Assembly (NCBI RefSeq): GCF_018613805.1
Contig: NZ_JAGGPL010000003.1
Span: 496,001 to 560,000 of the forward strand
DNA from: Arthrobacter sp. ISL-48
Lineage (GTDB): Bacteria; Actinomycetota; Actinomycetes; Actinomycetales; Micrococcaceae
DNA: 64,000 nt
Direction: 5' to 3'
In this document: one piece after another, positions 32,423 to 40,836 of the stretch
Position numbering within the stretch: the first letter of the stretch is position 1
Layout of the letters: each line of letters begins with the position of its first letter
Program-made: the position numbers and the translations under genes
The notes under the pieces: model-generated
The model's database searches: none
Seen by the model: only the letters and a program-made list of their open reading frames with translations
Told to the model about the DNA's origin: nothing

Positions 32423-33436
32423 CTAGGTTGTCGCGGCGGCTGCGAAGCCGCCGACCATCTGCTGGAATTCACCCTCGGACAGGACTTCGATGGGTTGGCC
32501 ACGCCCGTGCAGTTCCAAAACACGCCGTGCCTTGCCGGTCAGCCTGCCGGAGCGCAGATCGGAGGCCACGAAACCGTCCCCGACGACCAGCACGGTAGTC
32601 CGGGCAGTCACCCGGCTTTCCGGCCGGGCACCCAGCTCAGCCGACCGCACCTTGGCTTCCGGCCGTCCCATGGAGAGAACTCCGGTGAACACCACGGTCT
32701 GGCCGTATAGCGGATGCCCGGGGTCGGCATCCGGGTTCGGAAGCGGGTTGGTGCCTTCCTCCGGCCACCCGGACCGGAACGGCCGGACCAGCGCAGCGCC
32801 GTTTCCTCCGGCAGCACCGGAAAGCGCGGTGAGGCTGGGCTTGGACAGGGCGTCGTGGGCAGGATCAAACGCCTGCTGATGGGGCAGATTAAGCCCGAGC
32901 GAGAGGTACAGCTCGGCAATGCTGTTGGCACTGTTCCGCGCGGCGATGTCGATCAGGATGCCGGCGCAGGCACGGGCGTCTTCGGCGGCGTCGTGGTGGT
33001 TGACCAGCGGGACGCCTGCTTCCTCCGCGGCAAACGGCAGCGAATTGGAGACCAGCGAATAGCAGCGTCGGGAAAGCATCACGGTGCACACGTAATCGTA
33101 GGCCGGACCGGGTAGTCCGGAGACTTCGAGACCGGAACGGATGACCCCCAGGTCGAAAGCGGCATTGTGTGCGGCCAGGATGTCGCCGCCAATGAACGCA
33201 CCGATTTCGGGAAAAAGCTCACCAAACCGGGGAAGGCCTGCCACGTCCTCGGCCCTGATGCCGTGGATCCTGACGTTGTGGTAATCAAAGTGGTCGTGGT
33301 TGGCGGGCGGGCGCATCAGCCAGGATGCCTCATCCACAATCCGGCCCCCACGGACCTTCGTCACGCCCACCGCGCACGGCGAGCCCCGGAAGCCGTTGGC
33401 CGTTTCGAAGTCGATCGCCGTAAAGTCCAAACCCAC
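32423..33436 (-). CDS. DEDDh 3'-5' exonuclease with C-terminal BRCT domain
   Basis: 337 residues from GTG. The exonuclease domain starts at FTAIDFETANGFRGSP (Asp9, Glu11), continues with LAAHNAAFDLGVI and ends with HHDAAEDARACAGI, giving the DnaQ-type DEDDh set. After a linker, YGQTVVFTGVLSMGRPEA (from about 235) begins a BRCT domain like that of NAD-dependent DNA ligase. The protein is probably a DNA repair or proofreading exonuclease. The GTG follows TATGGT at 6 nt. It is divergent from dedA with only 52 bp between starts. Confidence 0.85.
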   Translation of the reverse strand: MGLDFTAIDFETANGFRGSPCAVGVTKVRGGRIVDEASWLMRPPANHDHFDYHNVRIHGIRAEDVAGLPRFGELFPEIGAFIGGDILAAHNAAFDLGVIRSGLEVSGLPGPAYDYVCTVMLSRRCYSLVSNSLPFAAEEAGVPLVNHHDAAEDARACAGILIDIAARNSANSIAELYLSLGLNLPHQQAFDPAHDALSKPSLTALSGAAGGNGAALVRPFRSGWPEEGTNPLPNPDADPGHPLYGQTVVFTGVLSMGRPEAKVRSAELGARPESRVTARTTVLVVGDGFVASDLRSGRLTGKARRVLELHGRGQPIEVLSEGEFQQMVGGFAAAATT

Positions 33437-33448
33437 GGGGCAACCATA
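33437..33448 (-). promoter_or_regulatory. Leaderless promoter -10 for exonuclease-BRCT gene
   Basis: Reverse strand TATGGT (33443-33448), 6 nt, then GTG at 33436. It is back to back with the dedA promoter. Confidence 0.45.
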
Positions 33449-33476
33449 CCGCCGAAAAGCGCACAGGCCCGTCAAG

Positions 33477-33482
33477 TACCCT
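33477..33482 (+). promoter_or_regulatory. Leaderless promoter -10 for dedA gene
   Basis: TACCCT, 6 nt, then GTG at 33489. The two divergent -10 boxes are about 28 bp apart, so the promoters must share upstream DNA. Confidence 0.45.
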
Positions 33483-33488
33483 TGAGGG

Positions 33489-34280
33489 GTGAACTTTCCT
33501 GTGACGAACCACCTCGCCGTGTCCATGCTGGGCGGTGCTGGACCGGTCCAGCCGCAGCTGGCCTCGTTCCTCCCCGACTGGCTGAACCCCCAGGTCTTCC
33601 TGGCCGATCCCGCCCTGGCGCCCTGGGTAGTGCTGCTCGTGTGCGGCATCGTTTTCGCCGAGACAGGCCTGCTGGTGGGTTTCTTCCTCCCGGGTGACTC
33701 GATGCTGTTTACCGCCGGCCTGCTGGTGGCTACCGACACCATCAAGTTCAATATCTGGCTTTTGGCCCTGCTGATCGTTGTCTCGGCTATCATCGGCAAC
33801 CAGACCGGCTACCTCATCGGGTCAAAGGCCGGTCCGGCGATCTTCAACAAGCCGAACTCGCGCCTGTTTAAGCGCGAGAATGTCGATAACGCCCACGCCT
33901 TCTTCGAAAAGCATGGCGGCAAGGCCCTGATCCTGGCGCGCTTCGTCCCCATCATCAGGACTTTCGTTCCGGTCATCGTGGGGGTTGCCCAGATGAGCAA
34001 GCGGAAGTTCTTCCTGTTCAACGTCATCGGCGCGGTCCTATGGGGCGGCGGGGTCACCCTCCTCGGCTACCTCCTGGGCGACAAGGTGCCGTGGGTCCGG
34101 GACAACCTGGACATCATTTTCATCGCCATCGTGCTGGTCTCGGTCATTCCGATCGGCATCGAGGTGCTCCGGGGCCTGTCAGCGAAGCGCCAGGCTGCCC
34201 AGTTCGGAACCAGCGCTGTTGACGAGTTCATCGAGGAGCACGAACCCGAGGCTGAGCGGAAAACGCACCGGGAGAACTGA
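33489..34280 (+). CDS. DedA family membrane protein
   Basis: 263 residues. The family block runs from FAETGLLVGFFLPGDSMLFTAG (about residues 55-76) to FFEKHGGKALILARFVPIIRTFVPVIVGVAQM (about 138-170, quoted in part as ARFVPIIRTFVP). DedA/SNARE-associated proteins flip undecaprenyl phosphate or phospholipids and need proton motive force. About five membrane helices are predicted, with a charged cytoplasmic tail. The GTG start has a TACCCT element 6 nt upstream; an ATG at 33525 is the alternative. Confidence 0.88.
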   Translation: MNFPVTNHLAVSMLGGAGPVQPQLASFLPDWLNPQVFLADPALAPWVVLLVCGIVFAETGLLVGFFLPGDSMLFTAGLLVATDTIKFNIWLLALLIVVSAIIGNQTGYLIGSKAGPAIFNKPNSRLFKRENVDNAHAFFEKHGGKALILARFVPIIRTFVPVIVGVAQMSKRKFFLFNVIGAVLWGGGVTLLGYLLGDKVPWVRDNLDIIFIAIVLVSVIPIGIEVLRGLSAKRQAAQFGTSAVDEFIEEHEPEAERKTHREN

Positions 34281-34296
34281 CTCCCACTGGAGTTTT
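34280..34296 (+). terminator. Short hairpin terminator after dedA
   Basis: ACTCC-CACT-GGAGT followed by TTT, starting at the last base of the stop codon. The 5-bp stem is short but the T run and position fit an intrinsic terminator. Confidence 0.45.
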
Positions 34297-34359
34297 GTGC
34301 CAATATCGCCCTGTGAAACCCCACTTGACCGCGATAACCGGACAAGAACTCCGGGCTTG

Positions 34360-35031
34360 CTACTTCAGAGCCTCCACGATCGCAGGAAGCAGCGCCCGGA
34401 AGGCCTTGCCCCGGTGGCTGATCGCGTTCTTCTCGGACGGCGACAGTTCAGCGCAGCTGCGGTCCTCACCCAGCGGCTGCAGCACCGGGTCGTAGCCGAA
34501 GCCACCCGCGCCACGCGGCTCGCGCAGCAGCACCCCTTCAAGCTGGCCGTACTCCACCACTTCGCGGCGGGCGCCGCCGTCGCCCGCCGCCGGAACGGCC
34601 AGCGCCGCGGCGCACACAAAGGCCGCGCCCCGGTGCGCGTCCGGCACATCGTTGAGTTGGTCCAGCAGGAGCCTCAGGTTCGCCGCATCGTCACCGTGCC
34701 TGCCGGCCCACCTGGCGGAAAAGATTCCCGGCGCGCCGCCGAGGACATCCACTGCAAGCCCCGAATCATCGGCGATCGCCACCAGGCCCGTGGCGTCGGC
34801 CACCGCGCGCGCCTTCAACAGAGAATTCTCGGCGAACGTCACGCCCGTTTCGACGACGTCCGGCGCACCTGCCGCTGCGGCATCCACCACCTGGGTGTCG
34901 ACGTCGAGCCCCGGGACCTGGTCACGCAGGAGTTCGCGGAGTTCCTTGAGCTTGCCCTTGTTATGCGTAGCGAGGACCAGACGCGGCGCGGCTCCGTCCG
35001 GCACCGACCCTTCCGGAACGGGCAGGCTCAC
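34360..35031 (-). CDS. rdgB: Non-canonical purine NTP pyrophosphatase (RdgB/HAM1)
   Basis: 223 residues. [18 protein letters not shown] opens the Ham1 fold, followed by [27 protein letters not shown] and the C-terminal [11 protein letters not shown] ... [10 protein letters not shown]. It hydrolyses dITP and XTP to monophosphates, keeping deaminated purines out of DNA and RNA. The GTG start overlaps the rph stop by four bases (GTGA). The first 15 residues are an extra extension. Confidence 0.94.
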   Translation of the reverse strand: MSLPVPEGSVPDGAAPRLVLATHNKGKLKELRELLRDQVPGLDVDTQVVDAAAAGAPDVVETGVTFAENSLLKARAVADATGLVAIADDSGLAVDVLGGAPGIFSARWAGRHGDDAANLRLLLDQLNDVPDAHRGAAFVCAAALAVPAAGDGGARREVVEYGQLEGVLLREPRGAGGFGYDPVLQPLGEDRSCAELSPSEKNAISHRGKAFRALLPAIVEALK

Positions 35032-35786
35032 AAGGCGTCCGCGAGGGTCTCACGCTGGATGGCCGCCAACTGCGTGGTACCCAGCAGTGCCAGGTCCAGC
35101 AGCTTGTTGAGCTCGTCCCGGTCGAAGGGCGCGCCCTCTGCGGTGCCCTGCACTTCCACGAACTTGCCGGATCCGGTGACCACCACGTTCATGTCCGTCT
35201 CGGCGCGTACATCCTCGACGTAAGGCAAGTCCAGCATGGGGATGCCGTCGATGATGCCCACGGAGACCGCCGCGATGGTGTCGATCAGGGGCTGGGCGTT
35301 CTTGGCGATGAGCTTGTTGTCCCTGGCAAACCGGATTGCATCAGCCAGTGCCACGTAAGCCCCGGTGATGGCCGCCGTGCGCGTTCCGCCGTCGGCTTGG
35401 AGGACGTCGCAGTCCAGCACAATCGTGTTCTCGCCCAGGGCCTTGGTATCGATGATGGACCGCAGGGAACGTCCGATCAGCCGGGAAATCTCATGCGTGC
35501 GGCCGCCGATTTTCCCCTTGACCGATTCACGGTCAGAGCGGGTGTTGGTGGCCCGGGGCAGCATGGCGTATTCGGCGGTGACCCAGCCGCGGCCTTCGCC
35601 CTTGAGCCAGCGCGGCACTCCTGCCGTCAACGAAGCCGTGCACAGGACCCGGGTATTGCCGAACTCGATCAGGGCCGACCCCTCGGCCTGCTTTGACCAT
35701 CCGCGTGTGATGCTGATGGGGCGGAGCTGGTCGGGTATGCGACCATCGCCGCGCACTACGGGCACTGCCGTTGCTTCAGAAGTCAT
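35028..35786 (-). CDS. rph: Ribonuclease PH
   Basis: 252 residues. [18 protein letters not shown] at the start, [22 protein letters not shown] and [13 protein letters not shown] text ([13 protein letters not shown]), and [23 protein letters not shown] are diagnostic. It trims tRNA 3' ends by phosphorolysis. A TAAGCT element 6 nt before the ATG suggests it starts its own leaderless transcript rather than depending on the metallo-hydrolase gene 122 bp upstream. It is coupled to rdgB downstream. Confidence 0.95.
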   Translation of the reverse strand: MTSEATAVPVVRGDGRIPDQLRPISITRGWSKQAEGSALIEFGNTRVLCTASLTAGVPRWLKGEGRGWVTAEYAMLPRATNTRSDRESVKGKIGGRTHEISRLIGRSLRSIIDTKALGENTIVLDCDVLQADGGTRTAAITGAYVALADAIRFARDNKLIAKNAQPLIDTIAAVSVGIIDGIPMLDLPYVEDVRAETDMNVVVTGSGKFVEVQGTAEGAPFDRDELNKLLDLALLGTTQLAAIQRETLADAL

Positions 35787-35798
35787 GCCTCTAGCTTA
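35787..35798 (-). promoter_or_regulatory. Leaderless promoter -10 for rph-rdgB
   Basis: Reverse strand TAAGCT (35793-35798), 6-nt spacer, ATG at 35786. Confidence 0.5.
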
Positions 35799-35908
35799 TC
35801 GAGTTGCCGCAGGCCGTCCCGCCACCCGACGACTGCAGGGCTAAGGACGCCGGGGCGAAAACCTGCTGGAGTTTCCGTGCTCAGACCAGGGCCACGCCAC
35901 AAGGCCGC

Positions 35909-36706
35909 CTAGATCGTGTAATGCACGCCGGCCACGGCAACCGCGACGTCGCCGCCGAATACCGGCCGCGCCTCGGCCATGACCTTCGTCTGTGACGTCC
36001 AGACCGGAATGTGGGTGAGCAGGAGCCTTCTGGCGCCCGCCGCGGCCGCAGCCTCCCCCGCACGCTTGCCCGTCAGGTGCACGTCCTTGATGCCGTCGTC
36101 CCTGCCTTCTTCGAACGCCGCCTCGCACAGGAACAGGTCCGCGTCCTTGGCTGCCTCCTCCAGCCCGGCGCAGGAGTCCGTGTCCCCCGAATAGGTCAGG
36201 ACACGCATGGCCATAGTGCCGTTCTTGTCCGGCTCGCTGACTTCCACCCGGAGGGCGTAGGCCTCCTCCACCGGATGGTTCACCGCGAACGGGGTAATGG
36301 TGAAGGGCCCAAGCGCCACGGGCTCCCGCTCTGTCCAGTTCGTGAAGTCGAATTCCCCGTGCATGCCCGGGTCCAGGTCCAAACCGTACGCTGTGGCCAT
36401 GCGGTCAGCCGTTGCCGCCGGGCCCCACACCGGGATCCTGCCGCGTCCCCAGCCGCCGGGCTTCCAGCGGACCGCCACGTGCAGTCCGCACAGGTCCATG
36501 CAGTGGTCCGGGTGAAGGTGCGTCAGGAAGATGGCGTCGATGTCTTCGAGGTCTGTGTAGCGCTGGATCGCCCCAAGTGCGCCGCTCCCCAGGTCCATCA
36601 CGATCTTCCAGGTCCGCTCGCCATCGTGGGCAGTCAGGAGATAGCACGACGCCGGCGAACCCGGTCCCGGAAAGGAACCCGTGCAGCCGACGATGGTGAG
36701 CTTCAC
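35909..36706 (-). CDS. MBL-fold metallo-hydrolase (Rv1339-like)
   Basis: 265 residues from a GTG overlapping the murI stop. The metal motif [15 protein letters not shown] (about residues 60-74) and later YSGDTDSC and LLLTHIPVW complete a metallo-beta-lactamase site. In mycobacteria the gene at the same place between murI and rph (Rv1339) has been reported as an atypical class II cAMP phosphodiesterase. Synteny makes that function possible here, but the sequence alone shows only an MBL phosphodiesterase or nuclease-type fold. Confidence 0.86.
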   Translation of the reverse strand: MKLTIVGCTGSFPGPGSPASCYLLTAHDGERTWKIVMDLGSGALGAIQRYTDLEDIDAIFLTHLHPDHCMDLCGLHVAVRWKPGGWGRGRIPVWGPAATADRMATAYGLDLDPGMHGEFDFTNWTEREPVALGPFTITPFAVNHPVEEAYALRVEVSEPDKNGTMAMRVLTYSGDTDSCAGLEEAAKDADLFLCEAAFEEGRDDGIKDVHLTGKRAGEAAAAAGARRLLLTHIPVWTSQTKVMAEARPVFGGDVAVAVAGVHYTI

Positions 36707-37734
36707 AGGCCGGGACCTCCGGTCCGGTTGCTGCCGACAAAGTTGGAGATCCGGGGCTGCGCGGCGCTGCCCCTCGCCGAGGCGCTCTGTGCCGCCGCGA
36801 TCATCTCCGGCGTGATCCGGGCCAGGCTGCCGGTGGGGTATTGGGCGGCCACGTGGTCCACGTGCCGGACGGAGAGCACTTCCGGCCCCAGGAACCTGCG
36901 GGCAAGTGCCTCGAACTGGCCGGCGTCTCCGGTGGCGATGAAGTGGTGCTCCGGCGGCGTTGCCGTGGTGCGCTGCAGGTCATGGGTAACCAGGGCGCGG
37001 TAGACGTCCTTCGCTGTTTCCTCGGCGCTGGACACGAGCGTCACGTCCTCGCCCATCACGTAGGAAAGAACCCCGGTGAGCAGCGGATAATGTGTGCAGC
37101 CCAGCACAACAGTGTCCACACCGGCGGCCTTCAACGGTGCCAGGTATTCCTCCGCTACGGCCAACAGCGCAGGGCCTGTGGTGATACCGGCCTCCACGTA
37201 GCTGACGAAGTCGGGGCAGGCCACCGATGTGATCTCGAGGTCCGGAGCGGCGGCAAAGGTGTCCTCATATGCCCTGGAACCCACGGTGGCGGAGGTGCCG
37301 ATAACGCCAATTCTGCCGCTCCTGGTGGCGGCCACGGCACGCCTGACGGCCGGCTGGATCACCTCGATGACCGGGATCCCGTACCGGGCGGTATACCGTT
37401 CGCGGGCGTCCCGCAGGACAGCGGCCGACGCCGAGTTGCAGGCGATGGTGAGCAGCTTGACGCCGGAGTCCACGAGTTCGTCCATCACGCCCAGGGCGTT
37501 CGCCCGGACTTCGGCGATGGGCAACGGGCCATAGGGCCCGTGCGCGGTATCCCCGACATAGAGAATCGACTCGTTGGGGAGCTGGTCGATGATGGACCGC
37601 GCCACGGTCAGCCCGCCAACGCCTGAATCAAAGACGCCGATGGGCCGCGGTCCCATCTGGCTGCCGGGAGTGCTGCTGGCTGGGGACTCCGCTGCAGCTG
37701 CCGCTGGCGGATCCATGCTCGAGGCTGTTGTCAT
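36703..37734 (-). CDS. murI: Glutamate racemase
   Basis: 343 residues from the ATG giving [10 protein letters not shown]. The conserved core starts at [18 protein letters not shown] (about residue 30). Both catalytic cysteines are seen, in [12 protein letters not shown] and [13 protein letters not shown], along with [11 protein letters not shown]. It makes D-glutamate for peptidoglycan. The 27-residue Ala/Ser-rich leader is not conserved. A TATCCT hexamer 9 nt upstream supports this start; a later ATG just before GPRPIGVF is the main alternative. Confidence 0.93.
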   Translation of the reverse strand: MTTASSMDPPAAAAAESPASSTPGSQMGPRPIGVFDSGVGGLTVARSIIDQLPNESILYVGDTAHGPYGPLPIAEVRANALGVMDELVDSGVKLLTIACNSASAAVLRDARERYTARYGIPVIEVIQPAVRRAVAATRSGRIGVIGTSATVGSRAYEDTFAAAPDLEITSVACPDFVSYVEAGITTGPALLAVAEEYLAPLKAAGVDTVVLGCTHYPLLTGVLSYVMGEDVTLVSSAEETAKDVYRALVTHDLQRTTATPPEHHFIATGDAGQFEALARRFLGPEVLSVRHVDHVAAQYPTGSLARITPEMIAAAQSASARGSAAQPRISNFVGSNRTGGPGL

Positions 37735-37749
37735 GATTATTCGAGGATA
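37735..37749 (-). promoter_or_regulatory. Candidate promoter -10 for murI
   Basis: Reverse strand TATCCT (37744-37749), 9 nt before the ATG at 37734, giving a transcript with a leader of only a few bases. Confidence 0.35.
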
Positions 37750-37805
37750 GGTCTTCCCTGTTGGCTCAGCCATCACATTGTGGCGTCCGACTCATGTCTA
37801 ATTTG

Positions 37806-38375
37806 TCACAATTGCCGGGAATCCAGTGTCTGGAGCATCGCCTGCACCAGGGACTCCTGCAGCCAGGTGGCGAAGTTGTAGACCAGTGCGAGGTAGCTTT
37901 CCACATCCTCGGCCTGGGACCAGTCCTGCATGAGGTGGACGTGCTCGGCGTCCTCCTCGTCCCGGATGTCCAGGCGTTCAGCCAGCACCAGGCGGACGTC
38001 GTTCAGGGCCATGGACCAGTGCCTTGCGCCCTCGGGGGTAAGGACGATTTCATCCTTATCCAGGTCAAGCGCGGCAGCCCGCAGGGCGCCGATCTTTGTT
38101 TCCCGCAGCGAACGCTCCGTGAGCTGGCGGAACTCCAGGGACGCGCCGTCGTCGTTCTTCATCACGTTGGGCAGGAGTCGCTTGACGGCCCGGTCCGTGG
38201 GCTCGCGGACATCCATGTCCAGCCCGATCATGGCGGCCAGCGGGTCCTGGCTGGCGCGGTCCTCCGGCTGGAGCATGGAGATGACGTCGTCCATCAGGCT
38301 CCGGAGCAGCTCGCGTTCGGCCGGTTCAAGGAAGCCGGTGATTCCCTTGAGTCCGTTCTTGAATGCCTTAGCCAC
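37806..38375 (-). CDS. DUF2017 family protein
   Basis: 189 residues from a GTG with AGGGGGAAAC before it. Recognisable DUF2017 text is FLEPAERELLRSLMDDVISML near the N-terminus, FRQLTERSLRETKIGAL in the middle and WSMALNDVRLVLAERLDI. It is soluble, mostly helical, and of unknown function. The gene follows clpS with an 8-bp overlap in the same order as in many actinobacteria, hinting at a link to ClpS/Clp proteolysis. Confidence 0.85.
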   Translation of the reverse strand: MAKAFKNGLKGITGFLEPAERELLRSLMDDVISMLQPEDRASQDPLAAMIGLDMDVREPTDRAVKRLLPNVMKNDDGASLEFRQLTERSLRETKIGALRAAALDLDKDEIVLTPEGARHWSMALNDVRLVLAERLDIRDEEDAEHVHLMQDWSQAEDVESYLALVYNFATWLQESLVQAMLQTLDSRQL

Positions 38376-38751
38376 GTTTCCCCCTGCCCTGCCCGGGACC
38401 GCCGGACCTGCCCGGTTTGCCGCCCTGGCCGCCGCTTGCCTTCTCCACCGTGGCCCACAGGCCGAAGCCGTGCATCGCGACGGCATGCCGCTCAACCTGC
38501 TCCTTGCTGCCGTGGGCAACTATGGACCGGCCCTTCTTGTGGACCTCCATCATGAGCTTGTTGGCCTTGCTCTCCGAGTATCCGAAATAGCTCTGGAACA
38601 CGTAGCTTACGTAGCTCATCAGGTTGACGGGATCGTTCCAGACCACCAGGTTCCAGGGGATGTCCGGTGCGGTCAGGGAGTCCGAGGACGTCTCTGTTCC
38701 GGTCCGGGTGCCCTCCTGGGTATCAGGGCCGAGCGCAACGCTTGAAGTCAT
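38368..38751 (-). CDS. clpS: ClpS adaptor protein
   Basis: 127 residues. The core WNLVVWNDPVNLMSYVSYVFQ (from about residue 33) and GRSIVAHGSKEQVERHAVAMH is the ClpS fold, which delivers N-degron substrates to the ClpC/ClpA ATPase. The N-terminal 30 residues are flexible, as usual. The C-terminus is a Gly/Lys/Arg-rich tail (about 106-127) that is longer than typical. The TAGAAT element 6 nt upstream of the ATG marks a leaderless start. Confidence 0.93.
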   Translation of the reverse strand: MTSSVALGPDTQEGTRTGTETSSDSLTAPDIPWNLVVWNDPVNLMSYVSYVFQSYFGYSESKANKLMMEVHKKGRSIVAHGSKEQVERHAVAMHGFGLWATVEKASGGQGGKPGRSGGPGQGRGKRG

Positions 38752-38763
38752 CTGTCTATTCTA
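38752..38763 (-). promoter_or_regulatory. Leaderless promoter -10 for clpS
   Basis: Reverse strand TAGAAT (38758-38763), 6-nt spacer, ATG at 38751. The hexamer is close to the sigma-70 consensus. Confidence 0.55.
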
Positions 38764-38834
38764 TGGGGATGCTGGGCCCACGCCCGCGAGGGTCCCGCGG
38801 CCAAGCGAAGCGAGACGTGGGAGCGGGTGGGGAC

Positions 38835-38840
38835 TAGAGT
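38835..38840 (+). promoter_or_regulatory. Leaderless promoter -10 for pncB
   Basis: TAGAGT with 6 nt to the GTG at 38847. I see no copy of the nad-operon palindrome in this intergenic region. Confidence 0.5.
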
Positions 38841-38846
38841 GAATTT

Positions 38847-40175
38847 GTGAGTACCTCTGCCGGCTGGGACCATCCCCGCACGTCTTTTTACACAGACCAC
38901 TACGAGCTGACTATGCTGCAGGCGTCGCTCCACTCAGGCGCCGCCCACCGCAGATCAGTCTTTGAAGCGTTTGCGCGGCGGCTTCCGGAGGGCCGGCGGT
39001 ACGGCATCGTCGGGGGAACGGGAAGGCTGCTGGAAGGCATCGCCAACTTCCGCTTCGGCGAGGCTGAACTGGAGTTCCTGGGCCGGGCCGGCGTGGTCAA
39101 CGCCGACACCCTGGATTATCTGGCCTCTTACCGGTTCTCCGGGGATATCTGGGGATACCCGGAAGGGGAAGCCTACTTTCCCTATTCGCCCGTACTGATC
39201 GTGGAGTCCACGTTCGCCGAGGCGTGCATGCTGGAGACATACCTGCTGTCCGTCCTGAACCACGACAGTGCCATAGCGTCGGCAGCGTCACGGATGATCA
39301 CCGCCGCGGGCAACCGGCCCTGCATTGAGATGGGTTCCCGGCGGACGCACGAGGAGTCAGCCGTGGCTGCCGCCCGCGCCGCCGTGATCGCCGGATTCGA
39401 CAGCACGTCCAACCTGGAGGCGGGCATCCGGTACGGCATCAAGACTGTCGGCACGGCCGCGCATTCCTTCACCCTCCTCCATGACACCGAGCGGGATGCT
39501 TTTGAGGCCCAGCTGGCCTCGCTGGGCGCCGGGACCTCACTCCTGGTGGACACTTACGACGTCGAGGCCGCTGTCCGCTCGGCGGTGGAGCTGGCCGGAC
39601 CCAGGCTCGGCGCGGTGCGGCTGGATTCCGGGGACCTCGTGGCCCAGGCGCAGTGGGTCCGACAACTGCTGGACCAGCTGGGCAACGAGACCACCAAGAT
39701 CGTGGTGACGTCCGACCTGGACGAGTTCGCTATTGCGGCGCTGCAGTCCGCTCCCGTCGACTCGTACGGGGTGGGCACGTCGCTGGTCACCGGTTCCGGC
39801 GCGCCCACGGCCAGCATGGTCTACAAGCTCGTGAGCCGCGCTGACGATTCAGGCGGCTTCGTCCCGGTGGCAAAGGCGGCCAAGAACAAGACCAGCACGG
39901 GCGGCCGCAAATACGCGCTGCGGAAACTCAACGAGCGCGGCATCGCCACCCAGGAAATCGTGGGGATCGGCCATCACCCCGAAGACGACGGCAACGACCG
40001 GCCGCTGCTGCAGCAGTTCATGAAGAACGGTGAACTGCTGCCCGGCTGGACAGGCCATGAAGGAGTGGTCCGCGCGCGGCAGCGGCACTCGGACAGCATG
40101 GCGGAACTGCCGGCGGTGGTCAACCGGCTCCAGCGGGGCGAAGCCGCCATCCCTACTCTCTATGAAGAAAACTGA
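38847..40175 (+). CDS. pncB: Nicotinate phosphoribosyltransferase
   Basis: 442 residues. FYTDHYELTMLQASLHSG at the N-terminus is the family opening, followed by EMGSRRTHEESAVAAARAAVIAGFDSTSN and LDSGDLVAQAQWVR, and a C-terminal KLNERGIATQEIVG region. It converts nicotinate and PRPP (with ATP) to nicotinate mononucleotide in NAD salvage. It is followed 9 bp later by pncA, so nicotinamide can be deamidated and reused. The start is a GTG preceded by TAGAGT rather than a ribosome-binding site. Confidence 0.93.
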   Translation: MSTSAGWDHPRTSFYTDHYELTMLQASLHSGAAHRRSVFEAFARRLPEGRRYGIVGGTGRLLEGIANFRFGEAELEFLGRAGVVNADTLDYLASYRFSGDIWGYPEGEAYFPYSPVLIVESTFAEACMLETYLLSVLNHDSAIASAASRMITAAGNRPCIEMGSRRTHEESAVAAARAAVIAGFDSTSNLEAGIRYGIKTVGTAAHSFTLLHDTERDAFEAQLASLGAGTSLLVDTYDVEAAVRSAVELAGPRLGAVRLDSGDLVAQAQWVRQLLDQLGNETTKIVVTSDLDEFAIAALQSAPVDSYGVGTSLVTGSGAPTASMVYKLVSRADDSGGFVPVAKAAKNKTSTGGRKYALRKLNERGIATQEIVGIGHHPEDDGNDRPLLQQFMKNGELLPGWTGHEGVVRARQRHSDSMAELPAVVNRLQRGEAAIPTLYEEN

Positions 40176-40184
40176 GGAGAACTG

Positions 40185-40823
40185 ATGTCCCGGACCCTGA
40201 TCATCGTTGACGTCCAGAACGATTTCTGCGAAGGCGGTGCCTTGGCAGTAGACGGCGGGGCCGACGTCGCCGGCGCGATCAGCGAGTACGTGGACGCCCA
40301 CCACGGCGAGTTCGACCACATTGTCGCCACCCAGGACTGGCACATCGATCCCGGTGCGCATTTTTCGGAGGCACCGGACTTCAAGGAGAGCTGGCCCCCG
40401 CACTGCGTGGCCGGCACCCGCGGCGCCGAGCTGCACCCGGACCTGGACACCGAATACATCCAGGCCTACTTCCGGAAGGGACAGTTCGCCGCAGCCTACT
40501 CAGGCTTCGAGGGCCTCCTGGCGCCCGAGGACGCGGTTCCCACGGGAGAACGCCAGCCGGGGGCACTCCCCGCATCTGGCGGCGAGGAACCGTTCGCACC
40601 AGCGGATGACGCCATCGGGCTGGACGACTGGCTGCAGAGCCACGATGTCGAGGACGTGGTGGTGGTGGGAATCGCCAGCGATTACTGCGTGATGGCCACC
40701 TCCCTGGATGCCGTCCAGGCAGGCTACTCGGTAACAGTCATCCGTTCACTGACCGCCGGGATCGCCGAGGACCTGGAAGACGCCTTTGCTGAGATGGAAC
40801 TCGGCGGGGTGGACATCGCCTGA
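40185..40823 (+). CDS. pncA: Nicotinamidase
   Basis: 212 residues. LIIVDVQNDFCEGGALAV carries the catalytic Asp, TQDWHIDPGAHFS the metal ligands, and GIASDYCVMATSLDA the nucleophilic Cys (about residue 167). Between the second and third motifs is a hydrophilic insert (PTGERQPGALPASGGEEPFA, about 120-140) that many PncA proteins lack. It hydrolyses nicotinamide to nicotinate for the adjacent PncB. A GAGGAG site precedes the ATG. Confidence 0.92.
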   Translation: MSRTLIIVDVQNDFCEGGALAVDGGADVAGAISEYVDAHHGEFDHIVATQDWHIDPGAHFSEAPDFKESWPPHCVAGTRGAELHPDLDTEYIQAYFRKGQFAAAYSGFEGLLAPEDAVPTGERQPGALPASGGEEPFAPADDAIGLDDWLQSHDVEDVVVVGIASDYCVMATSLDAVQAGYSVTVIRSLTAGIAEDLEDAFAEMELGGVDIA

Positions 40824-40836
40824 CGGATTCCCCGGC

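Noticed and set aside
38752..38846. A second NrtR operator in front of pncB
   Set aside because: I looked for TTAGTT or TGACCAAA half-sites in the clpS-pncB gap and found none; regulation of salvage by NrtR is not supported here.
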